DNA of 64,000 nucleotides from assembly GCA_910584865.1 (NCBI GenBank), contig CAJUCE010000025.1, positions 1 through 64,000 of the forward strand. Direction: 5' to 3'. Each line of letters opens with the position of its first letter. Position 1 is the stretch's first letter. Both the position numbers and the translations under genes were made by a program. Origin of the DNA: an uncultured Acetatifactor sp. (GTDB lineage Bacteria > Bacillota > Clostridia > Lachnospirales > Lachnospiraceae). The notes under the pieces are model-generated. The model worked only from the letters and a program-made list of their open reading frames with translations. It did not search any database and was not told where the DNA came from. This document shows, piece after piece, positions 43,594-52,332 of the stretch.

Positions 43594-44748
43594 CTACTGC
43601 CTTCCGGCCAGGAAAGTATCGATGCCGTTTGCCATTCCCTCTGCAAGCTTATCCTGGTACTCATCGGTAGCCATGAGAGTGTCTTCCTCCGGATTGGTCA
43701 TATAGCCCATCTCCACAATCGTCACCGGCACCTGACACCAGTTAATGCCGCTCATGGTATCCGTCTCCCACACATACTGTTTCTTGCAGCCGGTTTCCGC
43801 CACCAGCGCATCCAACACGGCATCCGATAGCTCTCTGCTGCTCTGATAGTAATCCCCATTATAAGGATTGGAGGCCGTCTGGCAAATTGTCATGGCCCCA
43901 TTGACGGAAGTATCCTCCGAGCCGTTGGCATGGATCCGGATAAAAGCATCCGCCCCTGCTTCATTGGCTACCTGAGCCCTCTCACTATTACTCATGTCCA
44001 CATCATGGGTAGTCCTGACCATAATGACCTGATAGCCCCTCTCCAGTAATTCGCTCTCCAGCTTCTGGGCCACCGTCAGAGTTAATTCGTATTCCTTCAA
44101 TCCGCTGGCGGCCCCGGAGGTACCTCCCGCTACCTTGGCCTTTGTCTCGCTTGCTCCCGGTCCGATGGGCTCCTTTTCGCTGTTTCCCTTCTTCTGATGC
44201 CCGGCATCGATTACGATTATGTAACCGTTTGCCTCCTGTACAGATTTTTCTTCCGGCTGCGGTGTGGTCTCACAGACAGAACAGTCTGCAGGTTCCTGAG
44301 CGGTTGCATCCTCCCCAGGCGCTTCTCCTGCCTCCCCGGCCCCTGTCCCGGCCTGGCCGGAAGCCTCGCCACTCCCGTCAGCCTCAGCTTCCTCTGAGAC
44401 CGGCGTCTGTGTCTGCTCCGGGGCAGTATCCTGAGAACTGCCCTCCATGCTTTCGCTCTCTCCGCCGTTCTTATCGTCTGTCTGTCCGGCTGTTTCTCCG
44501 CTTTCGGCTGTATCACGTCCGGTTTCTCCGTCTTTGGCTGTATCATGTCCGGTTTCTCCGGTTTCGGTCGTATCCTGCCCGGCGTTTTCCAGGGACAGTT
44601 CCACTCCCTCCACTTCTGTTGCCAGGGATTGCTCTTCCTGCTTTCCGCAACCCGCGATCAGAAAGATCCCTATCGCGACCGTCAGGAGCGCGGGGCACAG
44701 TAGGCGCAGTCCTCCTCTTTTCCCCGTATACTTACTTTTCGATATCAA
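43594..44748 (-). CDS. N-acetylmuramoyl-L-alanine amidase (Amidase_3) lipoprotein
   Basis: A 384-aa zinc amidase cleaving the MurNAc-L-Ala bond in peptidoglycan. An N-terminal signal peptide ends in LIAGC, a lipobox, so the enzyme is probably membrane-anchored outside. Residues 40-170 are a low-complexity Glu/Gly/Thr linker with GETGxDTA repeats. The catalytic domain starts IIVIDAGHQKKGN near 178, with zinc ligands His in DAGH, Glu in LKEYELTL and His in FIRIHANG, and the catalytic Glu in VTIVEMGYMTN. It starts with TTG 8 nt after the GGAGG of repeat copy B. Confidence 0.93.
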   Translation of the reverse strand: MISKSKYTGKRGGLRLLCPALLTVAIGIFLIAGCGKQEEQSLATEVEGVELSLENAGQDTTETGETGHDTAKDGETGRDTAESGETAGQTDDKNGGESESMEGSSQDTAPEQTQTPVSEEAEADGSGEASGQAGTGAGEAGEAPGEDATAQEPADCSVCETTPQPEEKSVQEANGYIIVIDAGHQKKGNSEKEPIGPGASETKAKVAGGTSGAASGLKEYELTLTVAQKLESELLERGYQVIMVRTTHDVDMSNSERAQVANEAGADAFIRIHANGSEDTSVNGAMTICQTASNPYNGDYYQSSRELSDAVLDALVAETGCKKQYVWETDTMSGINWCQVPVTIVEMGYMTNPEEDTLMATDEYQDKLAEGMANGIDTFLAGRQ

Positions 44749-44756
44749 ACTTGTTT

Positions 44757-44882
44757 CCTCCTATTCCAGTTCCGCATCCGTGCTCCCGGTACCCTGGCAT
44801 CGGCGAAGGATTTTCGGCCCCGAAGAAAAACGTCCGAAAATCCTTCGGGGTACCGGTTGCATGGATGCTGTTTCCAGTTCCG
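44757..44882 (-). repeat. SD-carrying stem-loop repeat, copy B (before the amidase)
   Basis: Read on the minus strand, the unit opens CGGAACTGGAAACAG and closes CGGAACTGGAATAGGAGG, which provides the amidase SD. The arms pair as GCATCC with GGATGC, ACCGGTACCC with GGGTACCGG-side bases, and CGAAGGATTTTCGG with CCGAAAATCCTTCG. The arm sequences differ entirely from copy A. A decayed 3' half of a second unit (GGCACTGAATGAACGGATGC) adjoins it at 44883-44905. Confidence 0.88.
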
Positions 44883-44977
44883 CATCCGTTCATTCAGTGC
44901 CCGGATCCGGCATAGCATTTCCGTGCGTATAGAGCTTTCGCCCGGGAAATCTCCCATCTGCCGGATACAGACAAGAG

Positions 44978-45010
44978 TAGGATGCACCGCTGTGACAACG
45001 GCACATCCTA
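44978..45010 (-). terminator. Hairpin after ftsH
   Basis: TAGGATG and CATCCTA with inner GCCG/CGG pairing form a stem 10 nt beyond the ftsH stop. The following T content is modest (CTCTTGTCTGT), so termination efficiency is uncertain. Confidence 0.5.
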
Positions 45011-45019
45011 TCTTAGTCG

Positions 45020-47242
45020 TCAGTCTATCTTGCCATTGGAAAATCTGCCCACCGGCTGTTCCACGTCTGCCGCTGTCTGCGCAGGCTCCTCTGCCTGCTC
45101 CTCCCCATGATCCTGTCCTGTCTCCGCGCCATGCTCCTCTTCCGGCTCTGCGGATTCAGGTTCGGTCTCTGCCGCTTTTGCTTCTTTCACCGGTTCCGGA
45201 ATTTCCACCGGCCCCGGCATTTCAATCACCGGCGACACCTTTTCCTGACTCTTTTTCTCTTCTTTCTCCTCCGGCTCCGGCAGTCCCTTTTCCCTGCGGA
45301 AGATTTCCATGAACTCCTTGCCCGTGATGGTCTCCTTCTCGATCAGAAATTCGGCAAGCTTATCCATGACCTCCCGGTTCTCCCGAAGCATCTCCAGCGC
45401 CTTTTCATAACTTTCCTTCAGTATCTCGACCACTTCCGCGTCGATCTCCGCCGCCGTGGCATCGCTGCAGTTCAACGCCGTCCGCCCTTCCAGATACTGG
45501 CTCTCCACCGTAGCCAGCCCTACCAGGCCGAATTTCTTGCTCATGCCGTAACGTGTCACCATATTGCGCGCAATATCAGTCGCTTTTTCGATATCATTGG
45601 CGGCCCCCGTCGTCACCGTATCAAAGACAACTTCCTCCGCCGCCCGGCCTCCCACCAGGCCCACCAGCATGTCGTGAAGCTCCGCCTCTGTATTCAGATA
45701 CTTTTCCTCCTCCGGCACATGCATGACATAGCCCAGAGCCCCCATGGTCCGGGGCACAATCGTAATCTTCTGTACCGGCTCGGAATTCTTCTGCAGGGCG
45801 CTGATCAGCGCATGCCCCACTTCATGGTAGGACACAATCTTGCGTTCCTCCCGGCTCATGATACGGTCTTTCTTCTCTTTACCCACCAACACTACTTCCA
45901 CTGCATCAAACAAATCCTTCTGGCAGACGTAATCCCGGCCTTCTTTGACCGCATTGATAGCAGCCTCGTTGATCATATTGGCCAGATCGGAACCCACTGC
46001 ACCGCTGGTTGCCAGGGCAATGGCATCCAGATCCACCGTCTCGTCCATTTTCACATCCTTGGCATGCACCTTCAGGATCTCCACACGTCCCTTCAGGTCC
46101 GGTTTATCCACGATGATCCGCCTGTCGAAACGTCCGGGCCGCAGCAGCGCCTTATCCAATATCTCCGGCCTATTGGTGGCGCCCAAAATCAGGATACCCT
46201 TGGAACTGTCAAAGCCGTCCATCTCGGACAGCAGCTGGTTCAGTGTCTGCTCCCGCTCCTCGTTTCCTCCGCCGTATTTGGAATCACGGCTTCGGCCGAT
46301 GGCATCGATCTCATCTATAAAGATAATACATGGCGCATTCTTGGTAGCCTCCTTGAACAGGTCACGCACACGGCTGGCGCCCACACCCACGTACAGTTCG
46401 ATAAAGTCCGAACCTGTCAGGGAGAAAAACGGCACATGGGCTTCCCCCGCCACCGCTTTGGCCAGCAGGGTCTTACCTGTACCGGGAGGGCCTACCAGCA
46501 ATGCGCCCTTGGGGAGTCTGGCGCCGATCTTCGAATATTTCCCCGGATTGTGCAGGAAATCCACCACTTCCACCAGGGATTCCTTCGCCTCATCTTCCCC
46601 TGCCACATCCTTGAACGTGACACCGGTCTCCTTCTGTACATAGACCTTGGCGTTGCTCTTACCTACGCCCAGCGGACCGCCGGAGCCGCCCATTTTCTTA
46701 AATACCACGCCCAGCAGAATCCACATCAGCAATACCGGCAATACCACATACAGCAATATATCCAGTATTCTTCCTGAATTATCGCTCAGAATACGGCTTC
46801 CGTCTATCCCATGCTTCTCCATTCTGGCTGTCAGAGTATCCAGATCTTCCATAATAATTGTGGAATAAGTCGTGGGCGTATTGCCGTAAAAAGGGTACGC
46901 CGGCATAGCTGTAGGCGCGTCTTCCTTATCTTTGGCATCCTTTTTCAGAGTAAACAGGATCTGTCCCGTGCTCTGTACCTCCACCGCTTCCACTTCATCC
47001 GCATTCACATGCTCCAGGAACTTGGTATAACTGACCTCTTGTGCATTTCCATTGCCCCCGAACATCAGATTCCAGAGCATAAAAACCAGCAGCACCGTGC
47101 TGAGCGCCGCCAGCAATACCATCATGATATTCGGTCTTCTGGGAGGCTGATTTCCGTTGCCGCCATTGTTCCCCGGCCCGTTCCCCTGGCCGCCGTTATT
47201 GTATCCGCCGCCATTGTCGTATTGGTTCATTTGATTGTCCAT
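45020..47242 (-). CDS. ftsH: ATP-dependent zinc metalloprotease FtsH
   Basis: A 740-aa membrane AAA+ protease that degrades misfolded and regulatory proteins. A Gly/Asn-rich N-terminus precedes two membrane helices (about 40-58 and 157-180). Walker A is VGPPGTGKTLLAKAVAG, Walker B CIIFIDEIDAIG, the SRH contains NRPEILDKALLRPGRFDR in parts, and the zinc site is YHEVGHALI near 470. About 90 residues at the C-terminus are acidic and Pro/Glu-rich, longer than in Bacillus. The promoter is at 47289-47317. hflK/hflC, its usual modulators, are elsewhere in the window. Confidence 0.97.
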   Translation of the reverse strand: MDNQMNQYDNGGGYNNGGQGNGPGNNGGNGNQPPRRPNIMMVLLAALSTVLLVFMLWNLMFGGNGNAQEVSYTKFLEHVNADEVEAVEVQSTGQILFTLKKDAKDKEDAPTAMPAYPFYGNTPTTYSTIIMEDLDTLTARMEKHGIDGSRILSDNSGRILDILLYVVLPVLLMWILLGVVFKKMGGSGGPLGVGKSNAKVYVQKETGVTFKDVAGEDEAKESLVEVVDFLHNPGKYSKIGARLPKGALLVGPPGTGKTLLAKAVAGEAHVPFFSLTGSDFIELYVGVGASRVRDLFKEATKNAPCIIFIDEIDAIGRSRDSKYGGGNEEREQTLNQLLSEMDGFDSSKGILILGATNRPEILDKALLRPGRFDRRIIVDKPDLKGRVEILKVHAKDVKMDETVDLDAIALATSGAVGSDLANMINEAAINAVKEGRDYVCQKDLFDAVEVVLVGKEKKDRIMSREERKIVSYHEVGHALISALQKNSEPVQKITIVPRTMGALGYVMHVPEEEKYLNTEAELHDMLVGLVGGRAAEEVVFDTVTTGAANDIEKATDIARNMVTRYGMSKKFGLVGLATVESQYLEGRTALNCSDATAAEIDAEVVEILKESYEKALEMLRENREVMDKLAEFLIEKETITGKEFMEIFRREKGLPEPEEKEEKKSQEKVSPVIEMPGPVEIPEPVKEAKAAETEPESAEPEEEHGAETGQDHGEEQAEEPAQTAADVEQPVGRFSNGKID

Positions 47243-47288
47243 AGTAACTCCGTTTCCCTGTTTACCTTATTTCTAAAGTCCCATTGCC

Positions 47289-47317
47289 ATTATAGATAGA
47301 ACCAATTGATAAATCAA
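47289..47317 (-). promoter_or_regulatory. Promoter of ftsH
   Basis: On the minus strand TTGATT, a 17-nt spacer and TATAAT lie about 47 nt upstream of the ftsH start codon. No regulatory inverted repeat was recognised. Confidence 0.75.
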
Positions 47318-47473
47318 TAGCTTATTTGTGAAAAAAACAAATTATCTCTTAAAGATTTCTAAACTGTCTGCTCTCTATTATTTTTTCATCTGAATATGGT
47401 ATTCCTTAAAATTCTGTGGTAAAATGATAAAATGTGAAAACAGAGGAAACATTTTATGAAAGCGAGGCAGGAT

Positions 47474-48949
47474 ATGAAAATCGGATTTGACAACGACAAA
47501 TATCTGAAACTGCAGTCAGAACACATCAAGGAACGCATCGTTTCGTTTGGGGACAAGCTTTACCTGGAATTCGGCGGGAAGCTCTTCGATGATTACCATG
47601 CTTCCAGAGTCTTGCCCGGTTTTGCTCCAGACGCGAAACTCCAGATGCTGATGCAGTTATCCGGCTACGCGGAGATCGTCATCGTTATAAGCGCAACGGA
47701 TATAGAGAAAAACAAGATACATGGGGATCTGGGGATTACCTATGACGTGGATGTCCTGCGTCTGCGGGACGAATTTCTGACAAGGGGGCTGTATGTGGGA
47801 AGTGTGGTCATCACACATTATCAGGGTCAGCACAGCGCGGAGCAATTTAAGGCCAAGCTGGAGAAAAAAGGAATCAAAGTATATCTCCACTATGTCATTG
47901 AAGGATATCCCGCCAATGTTCCGCTGATTGTCAGCGAAAAGGGCTACGGAAAAAATGACTATATCGAAACCACCCGTCCCCTGATCGTAGTAACGGCCCC
48001 GGGACCGGGAAGCGGCAAGATGGCCACCTGTCTCTCCCAGCTTTATCATGACCGGCAGCGCGGAATCAAGGCCGGTTATGCCAAATTTGAGACCTTCCCC
48101 ATCTGGAATATCCCGCTGAAGCATCCCATCAACCTTGCCTATGAAGCGGCCACCGCAGACCTGAATGATGTCAACATGATTGATCCCTTCCACCTGGAAG
48201 CTTATGGTGAAACCACCGTAAACTATAATCGGGATATTGAGATCTTCCCGGTGCTGAATGCCATATTTGAAAGCATATACGGAAGCAATCCTTATAAATC
48301 TCCCACTGATATGGGTGTCAATATGGCCGGCAACTGTATCATAAATGACGATGCCTGCTGCAAAGCATCTAAAATGGAGATCATCCGCCGTTATTATACT
48401 ACCTTGTGCCGGATGGTGCGGGATGATGCCTCCGAAAATGAACTTCTCAAAATCGAGTTGCTGATGAAACAGGCCAAAATCACCCCTGCCGACAGAAAAG
48501 TCACCTCCGCGGCCAGGGAACTTGCCGAGGAACTGGGTACCCCCACCGCGGCCATCGAACTGCCGGATGGCCAGATCATCACATCCAAAACCTCGGACTT
48601 CCTGGGCGCTTCCGCCGCGCTCCTGCTCAATGCGCTGAAGCACCTGGCCGGTGTGGATCATCACATCAAACTGATCAAACCGGAGGCAATCGAACCCATC
48701 CAGGATCTGAAGGTCCGCTACCTGGGCGGAAAAAATCCCCGCCTCCACACCGATGAGGTGCTGATTGCCCTTACGCTCGCCGCCTGCAGCGACACCAATG
48801 CAAAGCGTGCCCTGGATCAATTGCCCAGGTTGAAGGGCTGCCAGGTTCATACCTCTGTCATGCTCTCCGAGGTGGACACCAAAATCTTCAAAAAACTGGG
48901 CGTGGATCTGACCTGTGAACCGGTCCAGACCGCGCGGAAAAAATATTAA
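47474..48949 (+). CDS. DUF1846 family protein
   Basis: A 491-aa conserved protein of the DUF1846 family. It begins MKIGFDNDKYLKLQSEHIKERI and contains TAPGPGSGKMATCLSQLYHD, a glycine-rich, P-loop-like segment near residue 180 without the full Walker consensus, then KFETFPIWNIPLKHPINLAYEAATADL in parts. Function is not established in the family; the structures known are of unknown-function type. The ATG at 47474 follows GAGG by 6 nt; an ATG six codons earlier is an alternative. pyrG follows after repeat copy C. Confidence 0.88.
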   Translation: MKIGFDNDKYLKLQSEHIKERIVSFGDKLYLEFGGKLFDDYHASRVLPGFAPDAKLQMLMQLSGYAEIVIVISATDIEKNKIHGDLGITYDVDVLRLRDEFLTRGLYVGSVVITHYQGQHSAEQFKAKLEKKGIKVYLHYVIEGYPANVPLIVSEKGYGKNDYIETTRPLIVVTAPGPGSGKMATCLSQLYHDRQRGIKAGYAKFETFPIWNIPLKHPINLAYEAATADLNDVNMIDPFHLEAYGETTVNYNRDIEIFPVLNAIFESIYGSNPYKSPTDMGVNMAGNCIINDDACCKASKMEIIRRYYTTLCRMVRDDASENELLKIELLMKQAKITPADRKVTSAARELAEELGTPTAAIELPDGQIITSKTSDFLGASAALLLNALKHLAGVDHHIKLIKPEAIEPIQDLKVRYLGGKNPRLHTDEVLIALTLAACSDTNAKRALDQLPRLKGCQVHTSVMLSEVDTKIFKKLGVDLTCEPVQTARKKY

Positions 48950-48960
48950 TTGGCCTGTTA

Positions 48961-49084
48961 CGGAACTGGAATCAGTAACAGGCCGGCCCAGTGCCCGGAA
49001 GAATTTCCGGCACTGCACTCGGGACAGAAATTCTTCCGCTATTATTGGTACTGGGATGACCTGTTACGGAACTGAAATAGGAGG
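48961..49084 (+). repeat. SD-carrying stem-loop repeat, copy C (before pyrG)
   Basis: The unit opens CGGAACTGGAATCAG and closes CGGAACTGAAATAGGAGG. Arms pair: 48975-48982 with 49060-49067, 48987-48992 with 49050-49055, and 48997-49006 with 49028-49037. The internal loop is again GCCC (48993-48996) opposite 12 nt, GCTATTATTGGT (49038-49049). The SD of pyrG is the terminal GGAGG. Confidence 0.9.
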
Positions 49085-49097
49085 AAAATCAAAAATT

Positions 49098-50708
49098 ATG
49101 TCAGTAAAATATGTATTTGTAACCGGAGGCGTAGTCTCCGGACTGGGAAAAGGCATCACGGCAGCATCCCTTGGCCGCCTTCTGAAGGCCAGAGGTTATA
49201 AAGTTACCATGCAGAAATTTGACCCTTATATCAATATCGACCCGGGCACCATGAATCCAATCCAGCACGGGGAAGTCTTTGTCACCGACGATGGCGCGGA
49301 AACCGATCTGGATCTGGGGCATTATGAACGCTTCATAGACGAAAATCTGGGGAAAAACTCTAATGTCACCACCGGCAAGGTATATTGGGCGGTACTGCAG
49401 AAAGAACGCCGGGGAGATTACGGCGGAGGAACGGTACAGGTTATTCCTCATATCACAAATGAAATTAAGAGTCGTTTTTACCGTAATTTTACAGATCCCG
49501 ACACCCGTATTGCCATCATTGAAGTGGGCGGCACAGTGGGAGATATTGAGAGCCAGCCCTTCCTGGAATCCATCCGGCAGTTTCAGCAGGATGTGGGCCG
49601 GGAGAACGCCATCTTAATCCACGTGACCTTAATCCCCTATCTGAGCGCTTCCCAGGAGCTGAAGACCAAACCTACTCAGGCCAGCGTAAAAGATTTACAG
49701 GGAATGGGCATTCAGCCGGATATCATTGTATGCAGAAGCGAACATCCTCTGGACCAGAGTCTGAAGGACAAAATCGCTCTCTTCTGCAATGTTCCCAGCA
49801 AGCGCGTGCTGCAAAATCTGGATGTGGAATATCTCTACGAAGCGCCTCTGGCCATGGAAAAAGAGAATCTGGCCCAGGTTGCCTGCGAATGTCTGCATCT
49901 GGACTGTCCGAAACCGGATCTGACAGACTGGGAGAAGATGGTGGATGACCTGAAACATCCCACTGACGAAGTCACCATAGCTCTGGTTGGAAAATATGTC
50001 TCTCTCCATGACGCCTATATCAGCGTAGTGGAAGCATTAAAGCATGGCGGCATCTCCAACCATGCCACCGTCCATATCAAATGGATCGACTCCGAGACCG
50101 TCACACCCGAAAATGCGGAAGAACTGCTTGCCGATGTAAACGGTATCCTGATTCCCGGCGGATTCGGTTCCAGAGGAATCGAAGGCAAAATCATCGCAAT
50201 TCACTATGCGCGCACGCACGGAAAACCGCTTCTGGGCCTGTGCCTGGGCATGCAGCTCACCATCGTAGAATACGCCCGCAATGTCCTTGGCTACCGGGAT
50301 GCCCACAGCATAGAATTGGATCCGAACACAACACATCCCATCATAGCCCTGCTGCCGGACCAGAACGGCGTAGAGGACATCGGCGGCACCCTGCGGCTGG
50401 GAGCTTATCCCTGCGTGCTGGACAAGGCTTCCAGAGCCTATGAATTATATGGCGAGGAGACCATTTATGAAAGGCACCGCCACCGCTATGAAGTAAATAA
50501 CGATTACCGGGCTGCCCTGGCCGAAAAGGGGCTGCGTCTCTCCGGAACCTCCCCGGACGGCCGTATCGTGGAAATGTGCGAAATCACGGATCATCCCTTC
50601 TATGTGGCAACCCAGGGCCATCCGGAGCTGAAATCCCGGCCCAACCGTCCGCACCCGCTGTTCAAGGGCTTCGTGGCCGCCGCATTGCAGGATAAGCACT
50701 CTCTGTAA
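49098..50708 (+). CDS. pyrG: CTP synthase
   Basis: A 536-aa CTP synthase converting UTP, glutamine and ATP to CTP. The synthetase domain begins KYVFVTGGVVSGLGKGITAA in parts and shows KFDPYINIDPGTMNP and GGTVGDIESQPFLE. The glutamine amidotransferase domain carries the nucleophile in LLGLCLGMQLTIVEYARN in parts and the His-Glu pair near QGHPELKSRP. The start at 49098 is the ATG of MSVKYVF. The 61 in-frame codons before it lie within the repeat and are not family sequence. Confidence 0.97.
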   Translation: MSVKYVFVTGGVVSGLGKGITAASLGRLLKARGYKVTMQKFDPYINIDPGTMNPIQHGEVFVTDDGAETDLDLGHYERFIDENLGKNSNVTTGKVYWAVLQKERRGDYGGGTVQVIPHITNEIKSRFYRNFTDPDTRIAIIEVGGTVGDIESQPFLESIRQFQQDVGRENAILIHVTLIPYLSASQELKTKPTQASVKDLQGMGIQPDIIVCRSEHPLDQSLKDKIALFCNVPSKRVLQNLDVEYLYEAPLAMEKENLAQVACECLHLDCPKPDLTDWEKMVDDLKHPTDEVTIALVGKYVSLHDAYISVVEALKHGGISNHATVHIKWIDSETVTPENAEELLADVNGILIPGGFGSRGIEGKIIAIHYARTHGKPLLGLCLGMQLTIVEYARNVLGYRDAHSIELDPNTTHPIIALLPDQNGVEDIGGTLRLGAYPCVLDKASRAYELYGEETIYERHRHRYEVNNDYRAALAEKGLRLSGTSPDGRIVEMCEITDHPFYVATQGHPELKSRPNRPHPLFKGFVAAALQDKHSL

Positions 50709-50720
50709 ATAAGTGCATTC

Positions 50721-50742
50721 GGCGCCTTACTGATTCCATGTC
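50721..50742 (-). repeat. Degenerate repeat end related to 52248-52270
   Basis: On the minus strand this reads GGACATGGAATCAGTAAGG followed by CGCC. It differs at three of 23 positions from the sequence at 52248-52270. The GGAATCAGTAA core also occurs at the 5' end of repeat copy C, so this may be a decayed relative of the same family. An adjoining hairpin is GAGTAGGG...CCCTACTC at 50769-50796. Confidence 0.5.
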
Positions 50743-50854
50743 CGTCTGAAGATGAACTTTCCCATAAATCGAGTAGGGGCGATTTCTCCCTACTCGCCCG
50801 TGGGGCCCACATGTTGCATCAGCAACAAATTTCCATATGCGGGGTCTGCACATA

Positions 50855-50902
50855 GAAAAAAGAGGAACCGGCCATCGTAAAAACCCGGTTCCCCTTTTCT
50901 TC
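50855..50902. terminator. Bidirectional terminator between pyrG and the YitT gene
   Basis: GGAACCGG and CCGGTTCC form an 8-bp stem. It is flanked by A-rich sequence on the left and TTTTCTT on the right, so both strands show a hairpin plus T run. The two genes converge here. Confidence 0.75.
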
Positions 50903-50957
50903 TGCAATGTATTTTTGCATGTCTCCCCTCAAAGCTTCCGCCCCAAGCCGAACATAC

Positions 50958-51833
50958 TCACAATTTTTTCAGGAAATTTCCGTCCACACTGACCCCTTCA
51001 TTGATAACAATAAACGCATTGGGATCATACTTATGTACCACCGCCTTCAGACGGCTCACCTCGTACTTGGATAATGTCACATAGAGCATATGAGACTGCT
51101 GGTGGGTATAGGCGCCCTGGGTAGTCCATTTCGTGATACCTCTGTAAATCTCGTCAAACACAGCCTTCTCCATCTCCGCCGTATCCGCCTTGGTGATAAT
51201 ATTCGCCTCTACATTGATATTCTGGGTATGTACTCTGTCCATAGCCGTGGAATACACCGCCGCATAAATGATACAGTATACCACAATTTCCACGTCAAAC
51301 AGGAAGAAGCATATCCCGTACAGCACCAGATTCAACATAAGTCCTGCCTTCCCTACGCTGAAATCCTTCTTCCATCTGGCCAGAATCAATCCTACCACAT
51401 CCATTCCGCCGCTGCAGGAAGCCATTCTCAGCATCACACCGATTCCGCTGCCGGAGATAATGCCGCCTACTACACAGGCCGCCATGGTATCCTCCACAAT
51501 TCTCGTCACCGGAATGAGGGAGAGAAACGTGGTCATCGCCGTAACGGTGACCAGCGTTTTGAAGAAAAAGGCCTTCCCCAGCCTGGTAAAGGCCAGAATG
51601 AACAGAGGCACGTTGATCATATAGTAAATCAGACCGGCCACATCGAAGCCTCCGAAATCCAGTCCGAAAAACCGGGCAAGCACAGTACGGATTACCTGAG
51701 AAATACCCATCACACCGCCCGAATACAACCCTGCCGGAACAATGAACAGGTTCACACCCATGGCATATACAAAAGCCGCGACCACACACATCAGAGCTCT
51801 CTTTGTTTCATATACAATCAAATCTTTTTTCAT
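50958..51833 (-). CDS. YitT family membrane protein
   Basis: A 291-aa protein with about five membrane helices in the first 190 residues (ALMCVVAAFVYAMGVNLFIVP, GGVMGISQVIRTVL) and a C-terminal cytoplasmic DUF2179 domain beginning near 215 (TQNINVEANIITKADTAEME in parts). Function is unknown; transport or sensing is often suggested. The ATG at 51833 follows GGGGTG and nearly abuts the thioredoxin stop, implying coupling. Seven further upstream codons lie within the thioredoxin gene and are rejected. Confidence 0.9.
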   Translation of the reverse strand: MKKDLIVYETKRALMCVVAAFVYAMGVNLFIVPAGLYSGGVMGISQVIRTVLARFFGLDFGGFDVAGLIYYMINVPLFILAFTRLGKAFFFKTLVTVTAMTTFLSLIPVTRIVEDTMAACVVGGIISGSGIGVMLRMASCSGGMDVVGLILARWKKDFSVGKAGLMLNLVLYGICFFLFDVEIVVYCIIYAAVYSTAMDRVHTQNINVEANIITKADTAEMEKAVFDEIYRGITKWTTQGAYTHQQSHMLYVTLSKYEVSRLKAVVHKYDPNAFIVINEGVSVDGNFLKKL

Positions 51834-51834
51834 G

Positions 51835-52155
51835 TCACCCCAACGCCTGCTCAACTTTCTGTTTTAATTCCGCCGCCGGCATGGCGCCCACAAAATTCAT
51901 GGCCGGTTTACCGTCCTTGAAAATGATAAAAGCCGGAATACTGGATACCTGACAGCTCTTCGCCAGCTCCATGTTCTCGTCGATATTACATTTTCCCACC
52001 TTGATCTTCCCTTCGTACTCCGCTGCGATTTTGGCCACCATCGGTCCCATCATCCTGCAGGGATTGCACCAGTCCGCATAGAAATCCACCAGTACGGGGA
52101 TATCCGATTTCAATACCTCTGTCTCAAAATTGTCTGACGTAAACTTGTATTCCAT
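51835..52155 (-). CDS. Thioredoxin with CNPC active site
   Basis: A 106-aa single-domain thioredoxin. The active-site stretch VDFYADWCNPCRMMGPM near residues 24-40 has CNPC in place of the usual CGPC. The cis-proline loop is SIPAFIIFKDG, as normal. A thiol-disulphide reductant role in the cytosol is likely, with the Asn probably changing its redox potential (inference). The start at 52155 is the ATG after AGAGGG; the longer frame includes low-complexity Arg-rich sequence from the repeat leader and is rejected. Confidence 0.93.
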   Translation of the reverse strand: MEYKFTSDNFETEVLKSDIPVLVDFYADWCNPCRMMGPMVAKIAAEYEGKIKVGKCNIDENMELAKSCQVSSIPAFIIFKDGKPAMNFVGAMPAAELKQKVEQALG

Positions 52156-52247
52156 TTTTACCCTCTTTCTGCGCCGCCGTATTTTCCCGGGAAGCCTGCC
52201 CTGACGGCGCTGCTGCAGGCCTCCGCTTTTTCCATACAAAATGCTCT

Positions 52248-52332
52248 GGCACCTTGCTGATTCCGTGTCCGTCCGGCGACGGATTTTCTAGTAAAGAAAA
52301 TAGTGCCTATAATGCACACATACACGGAATCA
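52248..52332 (-). repeat. Stem-loop repeat between trmB and thioredoxin gene
   Basis: TGATTCCGTGT (52258-52268) and ACACGGAATCA (52322-52332) form an 11-bp outer stem, with an inner CCGTC-GACGG hairpin and ATTTTC/GAAAAT pairing. On the minus strand the first arm contains the trmB stop codon. The architecture resembles the SD-carrying repeats but lacks their terminal AGGAGG, so it may be a divergent member. Confidence 0.6.

Noticed and set aside
44745..44987. 80-codon minus-strand frame upstream of the amidase
   Set aside because: It runs through repeat copy B and its neighbour; the apparent peptide is the translated hairpin.
48915..49097. In-frame N-terminal extension of CTP synthase by 61 residues
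   Set aside because: The extension is translated repeat sequence; the ATG at 49098 gives the normal CTP synthase N-terminus.
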